From: Methanobacterium veterum
GTDB lineage: Archaea > Methanobacteriota > Methanobacteria > Methanobacteriales > Methanobacteriaceae
NCBI RefSeq assembly: GCF_000745485.1
Contig: NZ_JQJK01000015.1
Span: 124,001-188,000, forward strand
DNA: 64,000 bases
Direction of reading: 5' to 3'
The position numbers and the translations under genes were made by a program. Under the pieces are notes generated by a model that worked only from the letters and a program-made list of their open reading frames with translations, had not been told where the DNA came from and did no database searches. Shown here piece by piece: positions 48,878 to 58,131 of this stretch (its first letter is position 1; every line of letters starts with the position of its first letter).

Positions 48878-49732
48878 ATGGCAGTTAAAAATTATTTTTC
48901 GATATTTTTTACAAATGAACCTTGGAAGTTAGATGGGGAAGAAAGGAAAATTCATATTCTACTTAATGTGGTTTTAGGTATACCTATTTTATATTTACTT
49001 TCTTATATTTTCGCTAATCTTATGAAATTACATTATTTGCCCTTCTTTTTTGCCCTCTGTTTTTTTTTAATTGCATGGATTTTTTATGTATATTATTGGG
49101 ATCAACTGGACAGTAAATATGGATTGAAACCTTTCCAATCACCATTTCCGTATTCTTATCAGGGTTATATAATTCTTTTTACTCTTTCGGCGCCTGCATT
49201 TTTCTTTTTAATGTTGGCATTAGGTTTAACATCTGGCAATTTCTGGTTTGGGTTAGGCGGTGCTGTTGCACTGGTTTATCCTATTTTGGGAATGTTTTTT
49301 AGAATTAAAACATTTAGTGATGATAGTATATTAATTCCTAAAGGTAAGGCAGTTTTACCTGATAAAGTGGTTTTACCTGATGGTAAGGAACTTTCTTCTG
49401 GAGAGGGAAGGGTAGTTACTGAGACTGTTAAGGGTTTTGGTTTTATGCCTCTCTCTTACTGGATTCTTGCATCGGCTGTAGGTTTATATACTGTTGGCCG
49501 TGGGTTTTCAGGAATACAATTACACTTCACCAGTGGAACGCCACCTTTAGAGGCTGCTATTTTCACTATTATTCTGGGTTTATTACTGCAGACAGTGTAT
49601 TTGTTTCCGGATAAGCTTAATAGGATTGTTCCTATTGAGTTGAGAACTAAAAAAGGGTTTTTATTCATGTTTGTGTTGGCTTTTGTTTTGTTTGGTGTTT
49701 CACAGTTTTTAATTGGGATTGTGACGCTTTAA
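48878..49732 (+). CDS. Multi-pass membrane protein of unknown function
   Basis: A 284-residue protein with about seven hydrophobic helices (for example ILYLLSYIFANLM, FFFALCFFLIAWIFYVYYW, YILLFTLS-like and FMFVLAFVLFGVSQFLIGIV) and a short soluble loop (VLPDKVVLPDGKELSSGEGRV) in the middle. I do not recognise the family. GGAGAG at 48866-48871 precedes the ATG, only 27 bp after the orphan cassette, so the two are likely cotranscribed. In toxin-type loci a small gene directly behind a cassette often encodes immunity; here this is position-based inference. Confidence 0.75.
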   Translation: MAVKNYFSIFFTNEPWKLDGEERKIHILLNVVLGIPILYLLSYIFANLMKLHYLPFFFALCFFLIAWIFYVYYWDQLDSKYGLKPFQSPFPYSYQGYIILFTLSAPAFFFLMLALGLTSGNFWFGLGGAVALVYPILGMFFRIKTFSDDSILIPKGKAVLPDKVVLPDGKELSSGEGRVVTETVKGFGFMPLSYWILASAVGLYTVGRGFSGIQLHFTSGTPPLEAAIFTIILGLLLQTVYLFPDKLNRIVPIELRTKKGFLFMFVLAFVLFGVSQFLIGIVTL

Positions 49733-49757
49733 CTTCCTAAATCTAAACTTAAAGCAG

Positions 49758-50015
49758 ATGAATATGATTGCAAACTGCAGGTACTTCACCGATGATATAG
49801 CAACTTATATTAAGTATCCTGGTGATGCGGCTAAAAAGATCACAGTTGAAGATCCAGATAGTAATGAGTTAATAGACTTCCCTGACAATCCTATTTCTAG
49901 AGTTAGTACGATGATTTATGCAAATGGCGGATACTTCCATGTAGACGATCCTGTCAATCCTACTTCTATTGTTTATATAAACTATGAGGGTTATGAAGTA
50001 GTGATTCCAAACTAA
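49758..50015 (+). pseudogene. Fragment of the giant protein's C-terminal region
   Basis: An 85-codon frame (MNMIANCRYFTDDIATYIKY...) that repeats nt 42034-42290 of the giant gene with few changes, down to HVDDPVNPTSIVY. It has neither the upstream nor the downstream part. Together with the cassette at 47597 it covers two adjacent stretches of the same region but in reversed order, separated by the membrane-protein gene. It ends 6 bp before the converging upp gene. Confidence 0.8.
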
Positions 50016-50021
50016 AATACA

Positions 50022-50681
50022 TTATAAACACGGCTTCCCAAAACACAGATCTCCAACATCTCCAAGACCTGGAACAATATAGCCATCCTGGTTGAGCTTT
50101 TCATCAACTGAACAGGTGTATATTTCAATTTCAGGATGATTTTTGAATATTTTTGCTATTCCCGGCTCTGCTGAGATAACACTGAAAATTACAATTTTTT
50201 TAGGCGTGCCCCTCTTTTTAATTTCATTTAAAATAGCATTCAATGTGTGGCCTGTTGCAAGCATGGGGTCTGCAACTATCACAATTTTATTTTCTAAATC
50301 TGGCAGTTTAATATAGTCTATCTTTGCATTAAATGGCGGTTCTTCACTCCTCCAGGCGCCGATAACCCCATATTCTGCCTCTTTAAATACTTGGGATATT
50401 CCTTCAACCAAGGGAATTGCAGCCCTTAAAACACTTACAACTACTATGTTGTCAATGTCTTTAATTTTGATGCCTTCTGCAACTCCCAGAGAGGTATTTA
50501 CAGTTACAGGCTCTTTTTCTAAAGTATTTGCATATTCGTATCCCATTAACCGTCCAATTTCAATAATTCCCTGCCTGAAATGGACGCGGTCTATATTTTT
50601 GTCCCTTATTCTGGTGAGATTTTTCTGTACAACTGCATGCTCAACTACTTTTAACATGGGATACGCCTGCATTGATATCAT
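50022..50681 (-). CDS. upp: Uracil phosphoribosyltransferase
   Basis: Pyrimidine salvage: uracil plus PRPP to UMP. The 219-residue protein shows VVSVLRAAIPLVEGI and the PRPP-binding loop IVIVADPMLATGHTLNAIL, and ends with the family tail VPGLGDVGDLCFG. The ATG overlaps the stop of trm56 in an ATGA arrangement, supporting the start and cotranscription. It is the last gene of the leftward cobZ-cobS-trm56-upp group and converges on the accessory island. Confidence 0.93.
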   Translation of the reverse strand: MISMQAYPMLKVVEHAVVQKNLTRIRDKNIDRVHFRQGIIEIGRLMGYEYANTLEKEPVTVNTSLGVAEGIKIKDIDNIVVVSVLRAAIPLVEGISQVFKEAEYGVIGAWRSEEPPFNAKIDYIKLPDLENKIVIVADPMLATGHTLNAILNEIKKRGTPKKIVIFSVISAEPGIAKIFKNHPEIEIYTCSVDEKLNQDGYIVPGLGDVGDLCFGKPCL

Positions 50682-51229
50682 TCTATTTTTTCTTCTTCAT
50701 TATCATTTATTATGACCCTTTTACCCTCAGCGGTGGGTATGACCTTCATCTTGCCGCCTTCAAATTCTTTATCCAGCTCTTTTCCTTCAAATAACATGTG
50801 CAAAAAGACTGCAAGGGATGATACTTCTGAATGGGGCTGCGAAGTTACAGAAACATTCCAGTCGGCTTCTTTATATACTTTGGTAGGGACTCTTGAACCT
50901 CCAACCACTACAAGCTTGTCCTTTGGTGATTTTCTAATATCACTTACAACTTCATGGACCTGAGACCCGTACATTGTGAGGTGAACTACTTCTCCACCAT
51001 TGTTTTTCCATTCATCTATGAGGTTTTCATAATTCTTTTTATAATCTACTTTAAATTGACCACCCCAACGTTTAGCAACATCTTTGACGTTTTCCATGAG
51101 TTTTGTATCTTCGTCTCCATTTAAGATTACTCCGTCCGCTCCAAAAGCTCTTGCTGTCAGGCAAACGTGGGTTGTTATTCGTGCATCTCTTTTTTGTCTG
51201 TGGTCAAGTCTTAAAACATTGATTTTCAC
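50678..51229 (-). CDS. tRNA (cytidine(56)-2'-O)-methyltransferase
   Basis: Archaeal aTrm56, a SPOUT-type enzyme that 2'-O-methylates C56 in the T-loop of tRNA. The 183-residue protein has the family start MKINVLRLDHRQKRDARITTHVCLTARAFGADG and the knotted cofactor-binding part LVVVGGSRVPTKVYKEADWNVSVTSQPHSEVSSLAVFLH. It starts with GTG at 51229, 11 bp after cobS, and its stop overlaps the upp start. Confidence 0.9.
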   Translation of the reverse strand: MKINVLRLDHRQKRDARITTHVCLTARAFGADGVILNGDEDTKLMENVKDVAKRWGGQFKVDYKKNYENLIDEWKNNGGEVVHLTMYGSQVHEVVSDIRKSPKDKLVVVGGSRVPTKVYKEADWNVSVTSQPHSEVSSLAVFLHMLFEGKELDKEFEGGKMKVIPTAEGKRVIINDNEEEKIE

Positions 51230-51240
51230 TCTATCAGCTC

Positions 51241-52047
51241 TTATATGTATATTAAAACAGTAGTCATTACTATAAGGGATACTAAACGCCCTATTTCATT
51301 GGAAGCCCCTAAAATATCTCCTGTTGCATATTTAAACTGTTTTGAAGCTACAGCAGCAACTGCGGCGCCAGCAATTATCCCTCCAATTATTCCAAGGATT
51401 CCTGTGATACTTATGGCTAAAAATCCAATTATTGACGTTAAAATAAATGACAGTACTAATAATTTTATGTTCATTGATTCTATAAATAATCTTCCAGTTC
51501 CATCTGGAAACGGTTTTGAAAATGTTGCACAGGTTATAAGGCTTGTTTTTGCAGCTACCTCCGAAATTAAAAGTACCAAAAATATTAAACCTGCAGGAAT
51601 AGCATTAATTGCTGAAAATGTAATTATGGCAACTATAAAAAATAGGGAGATACCTCCAGTCCCGACCATCATGTCCCTCATAACTTGAATCTTTTTTTGG
51701 TGGTCTCCGTGTACCATGAGCCCATCACCCATATCCATGAGCCCGTCCAGGTGGTGGAATCCAGTAAACCATATTGCAAAACTGTAAACTAGGGCTGCTG
51801 TGATAAGTGGGGATAGGTGAAGCAGGTTCAAAGATATAAATCCAACTGCTCCTACAAATATTCCAATCAAGCCGCCAATTACAGGCCAGAACCATGTGAA
51901 AGCTGCCATTTCCTCAATGGTAGTATGAATATTTAGGGGGATAACTGTTGAAAATGAAATAAGTCCTGCTATCCCTCTAAGTTTAGATGAATTTAATGCA
52001 GGGTGTGATTTTTCGTATTCTACATTCAGTACTCTTTTGTCGCTCAT
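51241..52047 (-). CDS. cobS: Adenosylcobinamide-GDP ribazoletransferase
   Basis: Membrane cobamide synthase that joins adenosylcobinamide-GDP (product of CobY) and alpha-ribazole. The 268-residue protein has about seven membrane spans and the conserved FHHLDGLMDMGDGLM with the metal-binding Asp residues, then VMRDMMVGTGG. The open frame extends to 52131, but GGGGA is correctly spaced for ATG 52047, which begins 13 bp after the upstream stop. Directly behind the cbiZ-cobZ fusion. Confidence 0.92.
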   Translation of the reverse strand: MSDKRVLNVEYEKSHPALNSSKLRGIAGLISFSTVIPLNIHTTIEEMAAFTWFWPVIGGLIGIFVGAVGFISLNLLHLSPLITAALVYSFAIWFTGFHHLDGLMDMGDGLMVHGDHQKKIQVMRDMMVGTGGISLFFIVAIITFSAINAIPAGLIFLVLLISEVAAKTSLITCATFSKPFPDGTGRLFIESMNIKLLVLSFILTSIIGFLAISITGILGIIGGIIAGAAVAAVASKQFKYATGDILGASNEIGRLVSLIVMTTVLIYI

Positions 52048-52060
52048 GATCATTCCCCGA

Positions 52061-53113
52061 TCATTCTTCAAATATCTTGGACATGCACCCTGCAATAAGC
52101 CCTGCAAATACATCATCAAGTACGGGGCCAAGTTTGCCGATTATGCCTGGTTTTTCCTCATCATATCGTTTAAAATTAAATATTGCTTTGGTCCCGGCAA
52201 TTTGATTTGCTACAGACATTCCAAAGACTTCATCGGAATATAGGTATGCGGGATCATCATCTACATTTATTCCTGTTACTCTATGTTTTGCGTAATCTTC
52301 TTCAAGCCTTATTCCTGCAATTATGAATGATACAACATTCAGATCTTTTAGAGACTTTAATATCTGCTTATGTAACTTTTCGTATAGCTCTTCGCTTTTT
52401 TCTACGCCTACACATAGTTCCATTCCAGCATCAACAAGGTCTTCTATTTTGATGCCTATTCCTTCTATATAATCTAAAACTTCTTTTTTATATCCTGAAT
52501 TTAAAATAGCTTTTTTTGTGGCTTTTCTGACGCATTTCATAACTAAAGTTTGAAGTTCTGCGTTGTCAATTTCTTCTTCATTTTTTCCAGTACAGGCTAC
52601 AATTAGTGAATCATTAAGATTTCCGGTAGATATGTCTCCTGAAGAATTTCGAACATCTAAATCCCATAATGCTGCTACTTTAGCTCTTTCTGCACATGAA
52701 TATACGTTTAAAAGTGATTTATAACTTAGATCATTATTTATAATTAATATTGTGCTTATGGATATTTTGTCATCATAATTAGTATTAACTACTTCTTTTG
52801 TGTCCAATAGGTTAAATGCATGGGATGAAACTATGGCTGTTACATAATCGGATGTTTCAACGGCTGACTTGCTAATGCTGGCGCCTGTTAAGATTACTGA
52901 TGCGGGATTCAGCACATTTTTATTTTCAAGGAATTTGTGGATATATTCTTCTTTATTTTGAATATCATTACAAGACGAATGGTTTATTATAGTTTTGATA
53001 GTTGAAAAATTATTGTTAACATTACTTAAAGATAAAAACCCCTTTTCTCTTTGGATTATAAAAGCGTCGCTTTTTATATTAATTTGAGCATCTTTGATAC
53101 ATATTTTATCCAT
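52061..53113 (-). CDS. Fused adenosylcobinamide amidohydrolase (CbiZ) and alpha-ribazole phosphatase (CobZ)
   Basis: A 350-residue two-domain protein. Residues about 20-185 fit CbiZ ([77 protein letters not shown]), which opens salvaged cobamides. Residues about 195-350 fit the PgpA-like CobZ fold ([58 protein letters not shown]), the archaeal alpha-ribazole-phosphate phosphatase. PgpA-type lipid phosphatase is the alternative for the second half, but cobS next door favours cobamide synthesis. Confidence 0.82.
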   Translation of the reverse strand: MDKICIKDAQINIKSDAFIIQREKGFLSLSNVNNNFSTIKTIINHSSCNDIQNKEEYIHKFLENKNVLNPASVILTGASISKSAVETSDYVTAIVSSHAFNLLDTKEVVNTNYDDKISISTILIINNDLSYKSLLNVYSCAERAKVAALWDLDVRNSSGDISTGNLNDSLIVACTGKNEEEIDNAELQTLVMKCVRKATKKAILNSGYKKEVLDYIEGIGIKIEDLVDAGMELCVGVEKSEELYEKLHKQILKSLKDLNVVSFIIAGIRLEEDYAKHRVTGINVDDDPAYLYSDEVFGMSVANQIAGTKAIFNFKRYDEEKPGIIGKLGPVLDDVFAGLIAGCMSKIFEE

Positions 53114-53273
53114 TAAATCACCATAAGGTTATTTACTGAAGCTGGTCAATTTAAATTCTGATTTCAAGAATTTTGTGGTTTCCAGCTTGAATCTTGAAGT
53201 TGATATTATATTCACAGTCACCAATATTATAATAGGTGGGCAGAACATATGAATATATAGAGAAGGTGATGGC

Positions 53274-53606
53274 ATGAAAGTTCATCTGAGGGTCTTTGTT
53301 GAGATAAGAAATTTAGGTAAAGCTATGAATGCTCTAACTGATGCGGGAATAACTGGATTTTATATTTTGGAATATAAGGGTATGTCTCCCCAGGATTGGA
53401 AGGGATTTTCTATAAAGGAGGATCCGGAGTCTGCAATAAAGATGATCAAAGATCATGCAAAGAATGCGATGCTTATCTGCAGTGTTGTGGATGAAGAAAA
53501 AGTGGATGAAATAGTAAAAATGGTCCGTGAGGCTCTTATGGGCGAAAAATACACTATTTTAGAAGTTCCAATACGCAGGATAATTATAAGCGACGGTAAA
53601 AATTAA
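53274..53606 (+). CDS. MJ1244-like small protein with PII-like fold
   Basis: A 110-residue protein conserved in methanogens: [39 protein letters not shown] and a second half [27 protein letters not shown]. The beta-alpha-beta repeat and the ending PIRRIIIS resemble PII-type proteins, but the uridylylation loop is not recognisable. Function unknown. AAGGTGATGGC precedes the ATG. The promoter region is shared with the divergent cbiZ-cobZ operon. Confidence 0.6.
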   Translation: MKVHLRVFVEIRNLGKAMNALTDAGITGFYILEYKGMSPQDWKGFSIKEDPESAIKMIKDHAKNAMLICSVVDEEKVDEIVKMVREALMGEKYTILEVPIRRIIISDGKN

Positions 53607-54104
53607 TAACTTGATGTAAATATCAGTTATTAATTTATTTTATGTTTTTCTCTTTTCTAAAATAAGTCTTAATAATGTCATCATGCTTAATTTTACCTTA
53701 TTTTTCCTAAAATAAATTTATAATAATAATTTATATGTCTGATCGATTTATATATTTAAATTGGCATTAATTGACTCTATTTTAAAATAGCAGCGTTTTA
53801 AAGCATTTTAAATCATTAATTAATGTTAAAATATATTAATTTTAAAATTTTGAACAATATAATATCTTTTTAATTTTTAGTTAAAATATTAGATATTTTA
53901 TTGGATTAAAAACTATTTTTATTTTATAAATTTCAAAAAAAGGGTAAAATTTATATATTAAAACATATTAAAAATTCAATTCCCCTATTTCTATTTCAAA
54001 AAATCATATTAAGTAAATAATCATATCTATTTTGGGATGAATTTCATAAAATATTTATATTGAGTAATACAAATTATTACTAAGTTTATACGGAGGTGTT
54101 AATT
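53607..54104. other. AT-rich intergenic region with a promoter near its right end
   Basis: Nearly 500 bp of AT-rich DNA with no supported frame. TTTATATT at about 54053-54060 is a TATA candidate; a transcript would begin near 54085 and reach the ribosome site GGAGGTG at 54092-54098. Confidence 0.45.
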
Positions 54105-54254
54105 ATGCTCCAACTGGTTCAGGGGTACCTAACCCTAGTGGCACCAACCAATCAACTGAACCAAAAAAACATATGGAGTGTGATTATATTAAGCGACAAA
54201 TTAAAGCAAGTACGCTATTGGCGCTGTTTTCGATTGCAGCGCTTCTTATTATGA
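54105..54254 (+). CDS. Short frame with strong ribosome site, overlapping the secreted-protein gene
   Basis: GGAGGTG at 54092-54098 is ideally spaced for the ATG at 54105, which opens a 49-codon frame (MLQLVQGYLTLVAPTNQLNQ...) ending at TGA 54252-54254. It overlaps the start of the secreted-protein frame in another phase. It could be a leader peptide, or the true start of the secreted protein joined by a frameshift at the A-tract 54163-54169. Confidence 0.45.
   Translation: MLQLVQGYLTLVAPTNQLNQKNIWSVIILSDKLKQVRYWRCFRLQRFLL
54164..54170 (+). other. Candidate -1 frameshift heptamer A AAA AAC
   Basis: In the frame that starts at ATG 54105 the codons here are CAA AAA AAC, so the heptamer A AAA AAC is in the canonical X XXY YYZ phase. 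A -1 slip continues into CAT ATG GAG, the frame of the secreted protein. A GCGCTG/CAGCGC hairpin lies about 50 nt downstream, farther than usual for a stimulator. A homopolymer sequencing error is the plain alternative. Confidence 0.4.
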
Positions 54255-54784
54255 GTCCTGCAGCTGTTTCGGCTCATGGAATTGGTGCTTATAATGTTAA
54301 AATAACATCGAAGTATGTTATGGCAACAGGTAAATGTAGTTGTAGTTTGGGAGCAAATTACAATTACCATACTAGGGTTTTCTACAATTATGACCCATCA
54401 TCGCATACCTATGGAACTCTTGCATTTGAAGAAGGCCCTTCTTCATGGACTTCACCTGAGGGTATGTGGTACAGCACAGTAACAGATATGGATTTCTGTT
54501 TAATTCATGGAAAATCTCATGATAATAGAGGATTTTATTTAATCCCGTATAATGGAGTAATCAACGGAAAAGAAGTTAAAAATGGATATTTCACAGGAAA
54601 AACTATTGTTCCACAGAATACAACAAAAGTAACTCAAAAAACGGATTCAAATGTTCCTAAAGTAAAAGCGCAGGATTATGAAGATGAGACGGTTGAACTG
54701 CTCATTGGAAATAAGTTATATAGAATCGATAAAGATAAATTTGATTCATTTAAAATTGAGGGCCTATGGATAGCTGGGATGTAA
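54173..54784 (+). CDS. Secreted protein of unknown function
   Basis: A 203-residue product with a clear signal peptide (IKASTLLALFSIAALLIMSPAAVSA, cleavage after VSA near residue 34). The mature part begins HGIGAYNVKITSKYVMATGKCSCSLG and is rich in Tyr, Ser and Gly, with a CSC pair and one more Cys; I recognise no family. The ATG at 54173 has no ribosome site. The only good initiation signal in the transcript belongs to the ATG at 54105 in another phase, so initiation may be there with a -1 shift. Confidence 0.65.
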   Translation: MECDYIKRQIKASTLLALFSIAALLIMSPAAVSAHGIGAYNVKITSKYVMATGKCSCSLGANYNYHTRVFYNYDPSSHTYGTLAFEEGPSSWTSPEGMWYSTVTDMDFCLIHGKSHDNRGFYLIPYNGVINGKEVKNGYFTGKTIVPQNTTKVTQKTDSNVPKVKAQDYEDETVELLIGNKLYRIDKDKFDSFKIEGLWIAGM

Positions 54785-54889
54785 ATCTTAATTCCAGCTC
54801 CAATTTTCTATTTTTCCGTACAAAATCAACAGTTTTGTGAACCTGCAAACATGAACGTTTTTAAAATTAGCTAATTTATAACTTTGGAC

Positions 54890-55321
54890 TTAGCTTGGTA
54901 ACTTTACCATGGTAAGCCAGAAACTTTCTATTGATTGTATAACTTTTATAAACTGGTCAAAGTCCACTGGTTTTATGATGTAACAGTTGGCATGGTTGCA
55001 ATAAGTTTTTAAAATATCGTCTTCAGCACTTGAAGTGGTTAAAATGACTACTGGAATACATTTAAGTTCTTCATCTTCTTTTATTTCTTTTAAAACTTCA
55101 CGCCCATCTTTTCGAGGTAAATTCAAATCAAGCAATATTAAGTCTGGTTTTGAAGTATCTGCATATTCACCACTATGCTGCAGATAGTCCATAGCTTCTA
55201 CACCGTCTTTTACATGATATAATTTGTTATTTATTTTAAAATCCTTAAAAACTTCCATTACAAGACGGGCATCTGCAGGATTATCTTCTACAAGTAAAAT
55301 TTCAACTGTTTTACCTATCAA
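54890..55321 (-). CDS. CheY/Rcp1-type single-domain response regulator
   Basis: A receiver domain of 143 residues: acidic pocket [14 protein letters not shown], phosphoacceptor Asp in [14 protein letters not shown], the Thr in [12 protein letters not shown] and the Lys in [12 protein letters not shown]. There is no output domain, as in Rcp1-like proteins that partner phytochrome-type kinases. The frame extends upstream, but TTG 55321, preceded by GGTGG, gives (L)[14 protein letters not shown] degraded copy of its C-terminal part lies about 0.6 kb upstream. Confidence 0.88.
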   Translation of the reverse strand: MIGKTVEILLVEDNPADARLVMEVFKDFKINNKLYHVKDGVEAMDYLQHSGEYADTSKPDLILLDLNLPRKDGREVLKEIKEDEELKCIPVVILTTSSAEDDILKTYCNHANCYIIKPVDFDQFIKVIQSIESFWLTMVKLPS

Positions 55322-56114
55322 TTTACCACCATAAATTAAATTCACGTGTTAAATAGTGTACTATTCTATATATTAGCTGCTGGTTTCCAGATATCAGCTT
55401 TATACTCTGTTTAAATAGGGTGAAAAGCATTTATTTATTTTTTTTAATTAAACTCCATGTAGTTTGCAATTCTTTAATTAATGATTTATTAACGTTTTTA
55501 TGTTTATATTTGTCTATTAGAAAGAATACTTTTCTTTAATGAATATTTAACAGGTATGTTTGAATAGGGGACTATATTTATTTTTTTAAGATTTAATGCA
55601 TCTTTTTTTAAACATTTTATTTAGTTTCTCTCTATAATGGGATGTATTAATAATGTACCACTATAGATTAATATGTATGATTGAAATATTAATACTTTTC
55701 TAAAACTTTCATAATTGGGGGGATAAAAAAGGTTTAATGGAATATAAGATGCATATTGTGGAAATGAAAAATAAATAGGGATATAATAAACATGAAACTT
55801 AATTTAAAAATTAAAATTAAATCTTTATAATATCTAAAAAGGTAGAATATATCAAAATTTAGATTTATTTCATTTATTGAAAACTATGGTTAAAATGGGG
55901 ATAATATAACAATTTTAATCCAAAAATCTTTGATTATTTTGACTATATTTTAAAAACCTGTTAAAATTCACAGGTTTTGTAACATAAAAGCAGGCATGAT
56001 TGTAATATTTTCAGTAGTTTATATGTCGAATGGCATTGTAAATGCCCTTTTCAGTAATGTCATGCCCTGATTATTAATTAGATGGTTTAAACATAACTTT
56101 ATAGATATATGAGC
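55322..56114. other. Long noncoding region holding a decayed response-regulator fragment
   Basis: Nearly 800 bp, mostly AT-rich, without a supported intact frame. The only identifiable content is the degraded receiver-domain remnant at 55915-56030 on the minus strand. Confidence 0.55.
55915..56030 (-). pseudogene. Remnant of a response-regulator C-terminus
   Basis: Read on the minus strand this stretch gives KYYNHACFYVTKPVNF, then NRFLKYSQNNQRFLD and a stop. It lines up with [16 protein letters not shown] and [15 protein letters not shown] of the intact response regulator next door, including the conserved KPV(D/N)F. Upstream of this the frame is broken by stops. It is a truncated, decayed paralogue. 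Confidence 0.65.
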
Positions 56115-56780
56115 CTAAATCATTTTAACATCTTTAAAAGCTCTTATCCGTCTCATACATGATTCACAAGTACCGCAAGGTTTCTCTTCACCCATATAAC
56201 ATGAATAACTTAAATCCATAGGTGCATCTATTTCCATACCGAGCTTAACTATTTCAGTTTTGCTCATGTTTATAACTGGAGCTTCAATTTTTACACCTTC
56301 AAGTGTACCAATTTCAAGGACATTATTAAATGCATCTAAGAACTCTTTTGAGTTATCTGGGAATGTAGCCGCTTCTTCTAAGTCCCATCCTACGATGATC
56401 TTTTCTGCATTTAGAGCTTCTGCAAAAGATGTTGCTATGGCTGTAAAAACTACATTTCGCCCAGGAACCCATACTTTTCGAGCTGTTTCATCACAAATTT
56501 CCTTGCTGTCGAGTTCATCCATTTTAAGTTCTGGGACCTCTGCGTCAGAAGTTAAAGCTGACTTTCCAAGTTTTTTAAGCCAGGGAAGATCTAGAACGCT
56601 GTGTTCAATCCCTAATTTTTCACACACTGCTCTTGCAGACTTAATTTCCATTTCTGCACTTCTTTGACCGTAGTTAAACGTTATCGCATGGATTTCATAT
56701 TTGTCATTGTAATATGCTGTTGCAACGGTTGAATCGAGCCCTCCCGAAAGGACAGATATAGCTTTTGATTTGTTTTCCAT
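56115..56780 (-). CDS. queC: 7-cyano-7-deazaguanine synthase
   Basis: Makes preQ0 from carboxy-deazaguanine; in archaea this is the precursor of archaeosine in tRNA. The 221-residue PP-loop enzyme shows SVLSGGLDSTVATAYY, the segment VWVPGRNVVFTAIATSFAEAL and the zinc-binding CGTCESCMRRIRAF at the C-terminus with the earlier Cys in SYSCYMGEEKPCG. ATG 56780 (MENKSKAISVLSGG) is preferred over an upstream ATG because of the family length; it starts 22 bp after larC. Confidence 0.93.
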   Translation of the reverse strand: MENKSKAISVLSGGLDSTVATAYYNDKYEIHAITFNYGQRSAEMEIKSARAVCEKLGIEHSVLDLPWLKKLGKSALTSDAEVPELKMDELDSKEICDETARKVWVPGRNVVFTAIATSFAEALNAEKIIVGWDLEEAATFPDNSKEFLDAFNNVLEIGTLEGVKIEAPVINMSKTEIVKLGMEIDAPMDLSYSCYMGEEKPCGTCESCMRRIRAFKDVKMI

Positions 56781-56802
56781 TATATCACACCGAATTTTAT
56801 AA

Positions 56803-58005
56803 TTAATAATTGTCCAATAATTTCTTAAAAGCATTATTGGCCCTTTTCATAACATCTTTTAGAGGCACGCCAGTTTCACCGGCTATTTTTTTGGCATCTT
56901 CATATTCTGGGCTGTAATTTATTACCTCTTCCCCAATCATTCCAATTTTAATCTGTATATCGTGTTCTAGCCCACCAATATCTAATTTTAGAGGTACAAT
57001 TTCTCTTTTCACAATATTTCTATGGACATAGGGTAATACTCTAACTCCAAGTGTTCCAGTTTCCCTTATAATCGCTTCAGATACTGTGCTGCTGTCTTTT
57101 GGCTTTGTTATTACTCTTAAAAGATGTCCTGGTCTATTTTTTTTCATTAATACTGGAATCACGCTGATATCTAAAGCCCCAGCATCCATAAGCTTATCAA
57201 ATGTGTGGCCAATAACTTCTCCTGTTACGGTATCGAGGTTAGTCTCAAGAATAGACACTTTATCTGTCGGAACAATAGATTCTCCCTTTACAACCCTTAA
57301 AACATTTGGTATTTCAAGGTCTCTTTTTCCTGCCCCGTACCCGATCCTGCTGTTTGTAACCAGAGGGTAAAAATCACAGATCTCATCCACCATGTTTACA
57401 TAAAGAGCTGCTCCTGTGGGAGTTGTTAGCTCGTAATTAACAGGCCCTCCAAATGATGGAATATTTTTGAGTATTTCAAGAGTTGCAGGTGCAGGAACAC
57501 TTAATTTTCCATGCATGCTGTTAATTCTGCCCCCACCAAGTGCAACAGGCATTCCATAAACTTTTTTTGAATCAAGCCCTAGTTTATAGAAACAATAAGC
57601 AGAACCGATGATGTCCGCCACAGCATCTGCAGCTCCAACTTCATGGAAGTGTATTTTATCTAAACTTGTACCATGAACTGTAGATTCCGCTTCTGCAACT
57701 GTTTTGAATACTTTTTTTGCAAATTCCAAAACTTCAGGACTAATTTTATATTTCACTTTATTTAGAGTCTCAATGAGCTCTGCATAACCAATAGAATTTT
57801 TGTCTTCACATTCAATATCTGCATATGTGGCAGAAATGCCGGATTTTTTGGTCTTATCTATTTTAATTCGGATATCCCCAAAATGAGAAGCATAGTTTTC
57901 CATAACTTCTGCTACTTCTTCTGCATCTACCCCTAGATCTATAAGTGCGCCTAGCACCATGTTTCCAGATATTCCTGAATTTTGAGGATCTAAAATAACT
58001 ACCAT
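56803..58005 (-). CDS. larC: LarC-family nickel insertion protein
   Basis: A 400-residue DUF111/LarC protein. In bacteria LarC inserts nickel into the pincer cofactor of lactate racemase. The conserved segments [41 protein letters not shown] with clustered His/Asp/Glu, and [11 protein letters not shown] are present, as is the C-terminal domain ([26 protein letters not shown]). LarB and LarE are not in this window, so the archaeal client is open. Followed by queC after 22 bp. Confidence 0.85.
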   Translation of the reverse strand: MVVILDPQNSGISGNMVLGALIDLGVDAEEVAEVMENYASHFGDIRIKIDKTKKSGISATYADIECEDKNSIGYAELIETLNKVKYKISPEVLEFAKKVFKTVAEAESTVHGTSLDKIHFHEVGAADAVADIIGSAYCFYKLGLDSKKVYGMPVALGGGRINSMHGKLSVPAPATLEILKNIPSFGGPVNYELTTPTGAALYVNMVDEICDFYPLVTNSRIGYGAGKRDLEIPNVLRVVKGESIVPTDKVSILETNLDTVTGEVIGHTFDKLMDAGALDISVIPVLMKKNRPGHLLRVITKPKDSSTVSEAIIRETGTLGVRVLPYVHRNIVKREIVPLKLDIGGLEHDIQIKIGMIGEEVINYSPEYEDAKKIAGETGVPLKDVMKRANNAFKKLLDNY

Positions 58006-58131
58006 TATATCAATTTCCTTTGAAGCTGCTATTTTTTAAAGACTGCAATTGTATCTTAATTATATTCAATAATTTTAATAGATTAAGATTGATATTTCTT
58101 TAAACTCAAACATATTTGACGAATTTAGTGA

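Noticed and set aside
34130..50021. Accessory island as a prophage or insertion-sequence element
   Set aside because: No integrase, transposase, terminal inverted repeats or tRNA attachment site can be seen at either edge.
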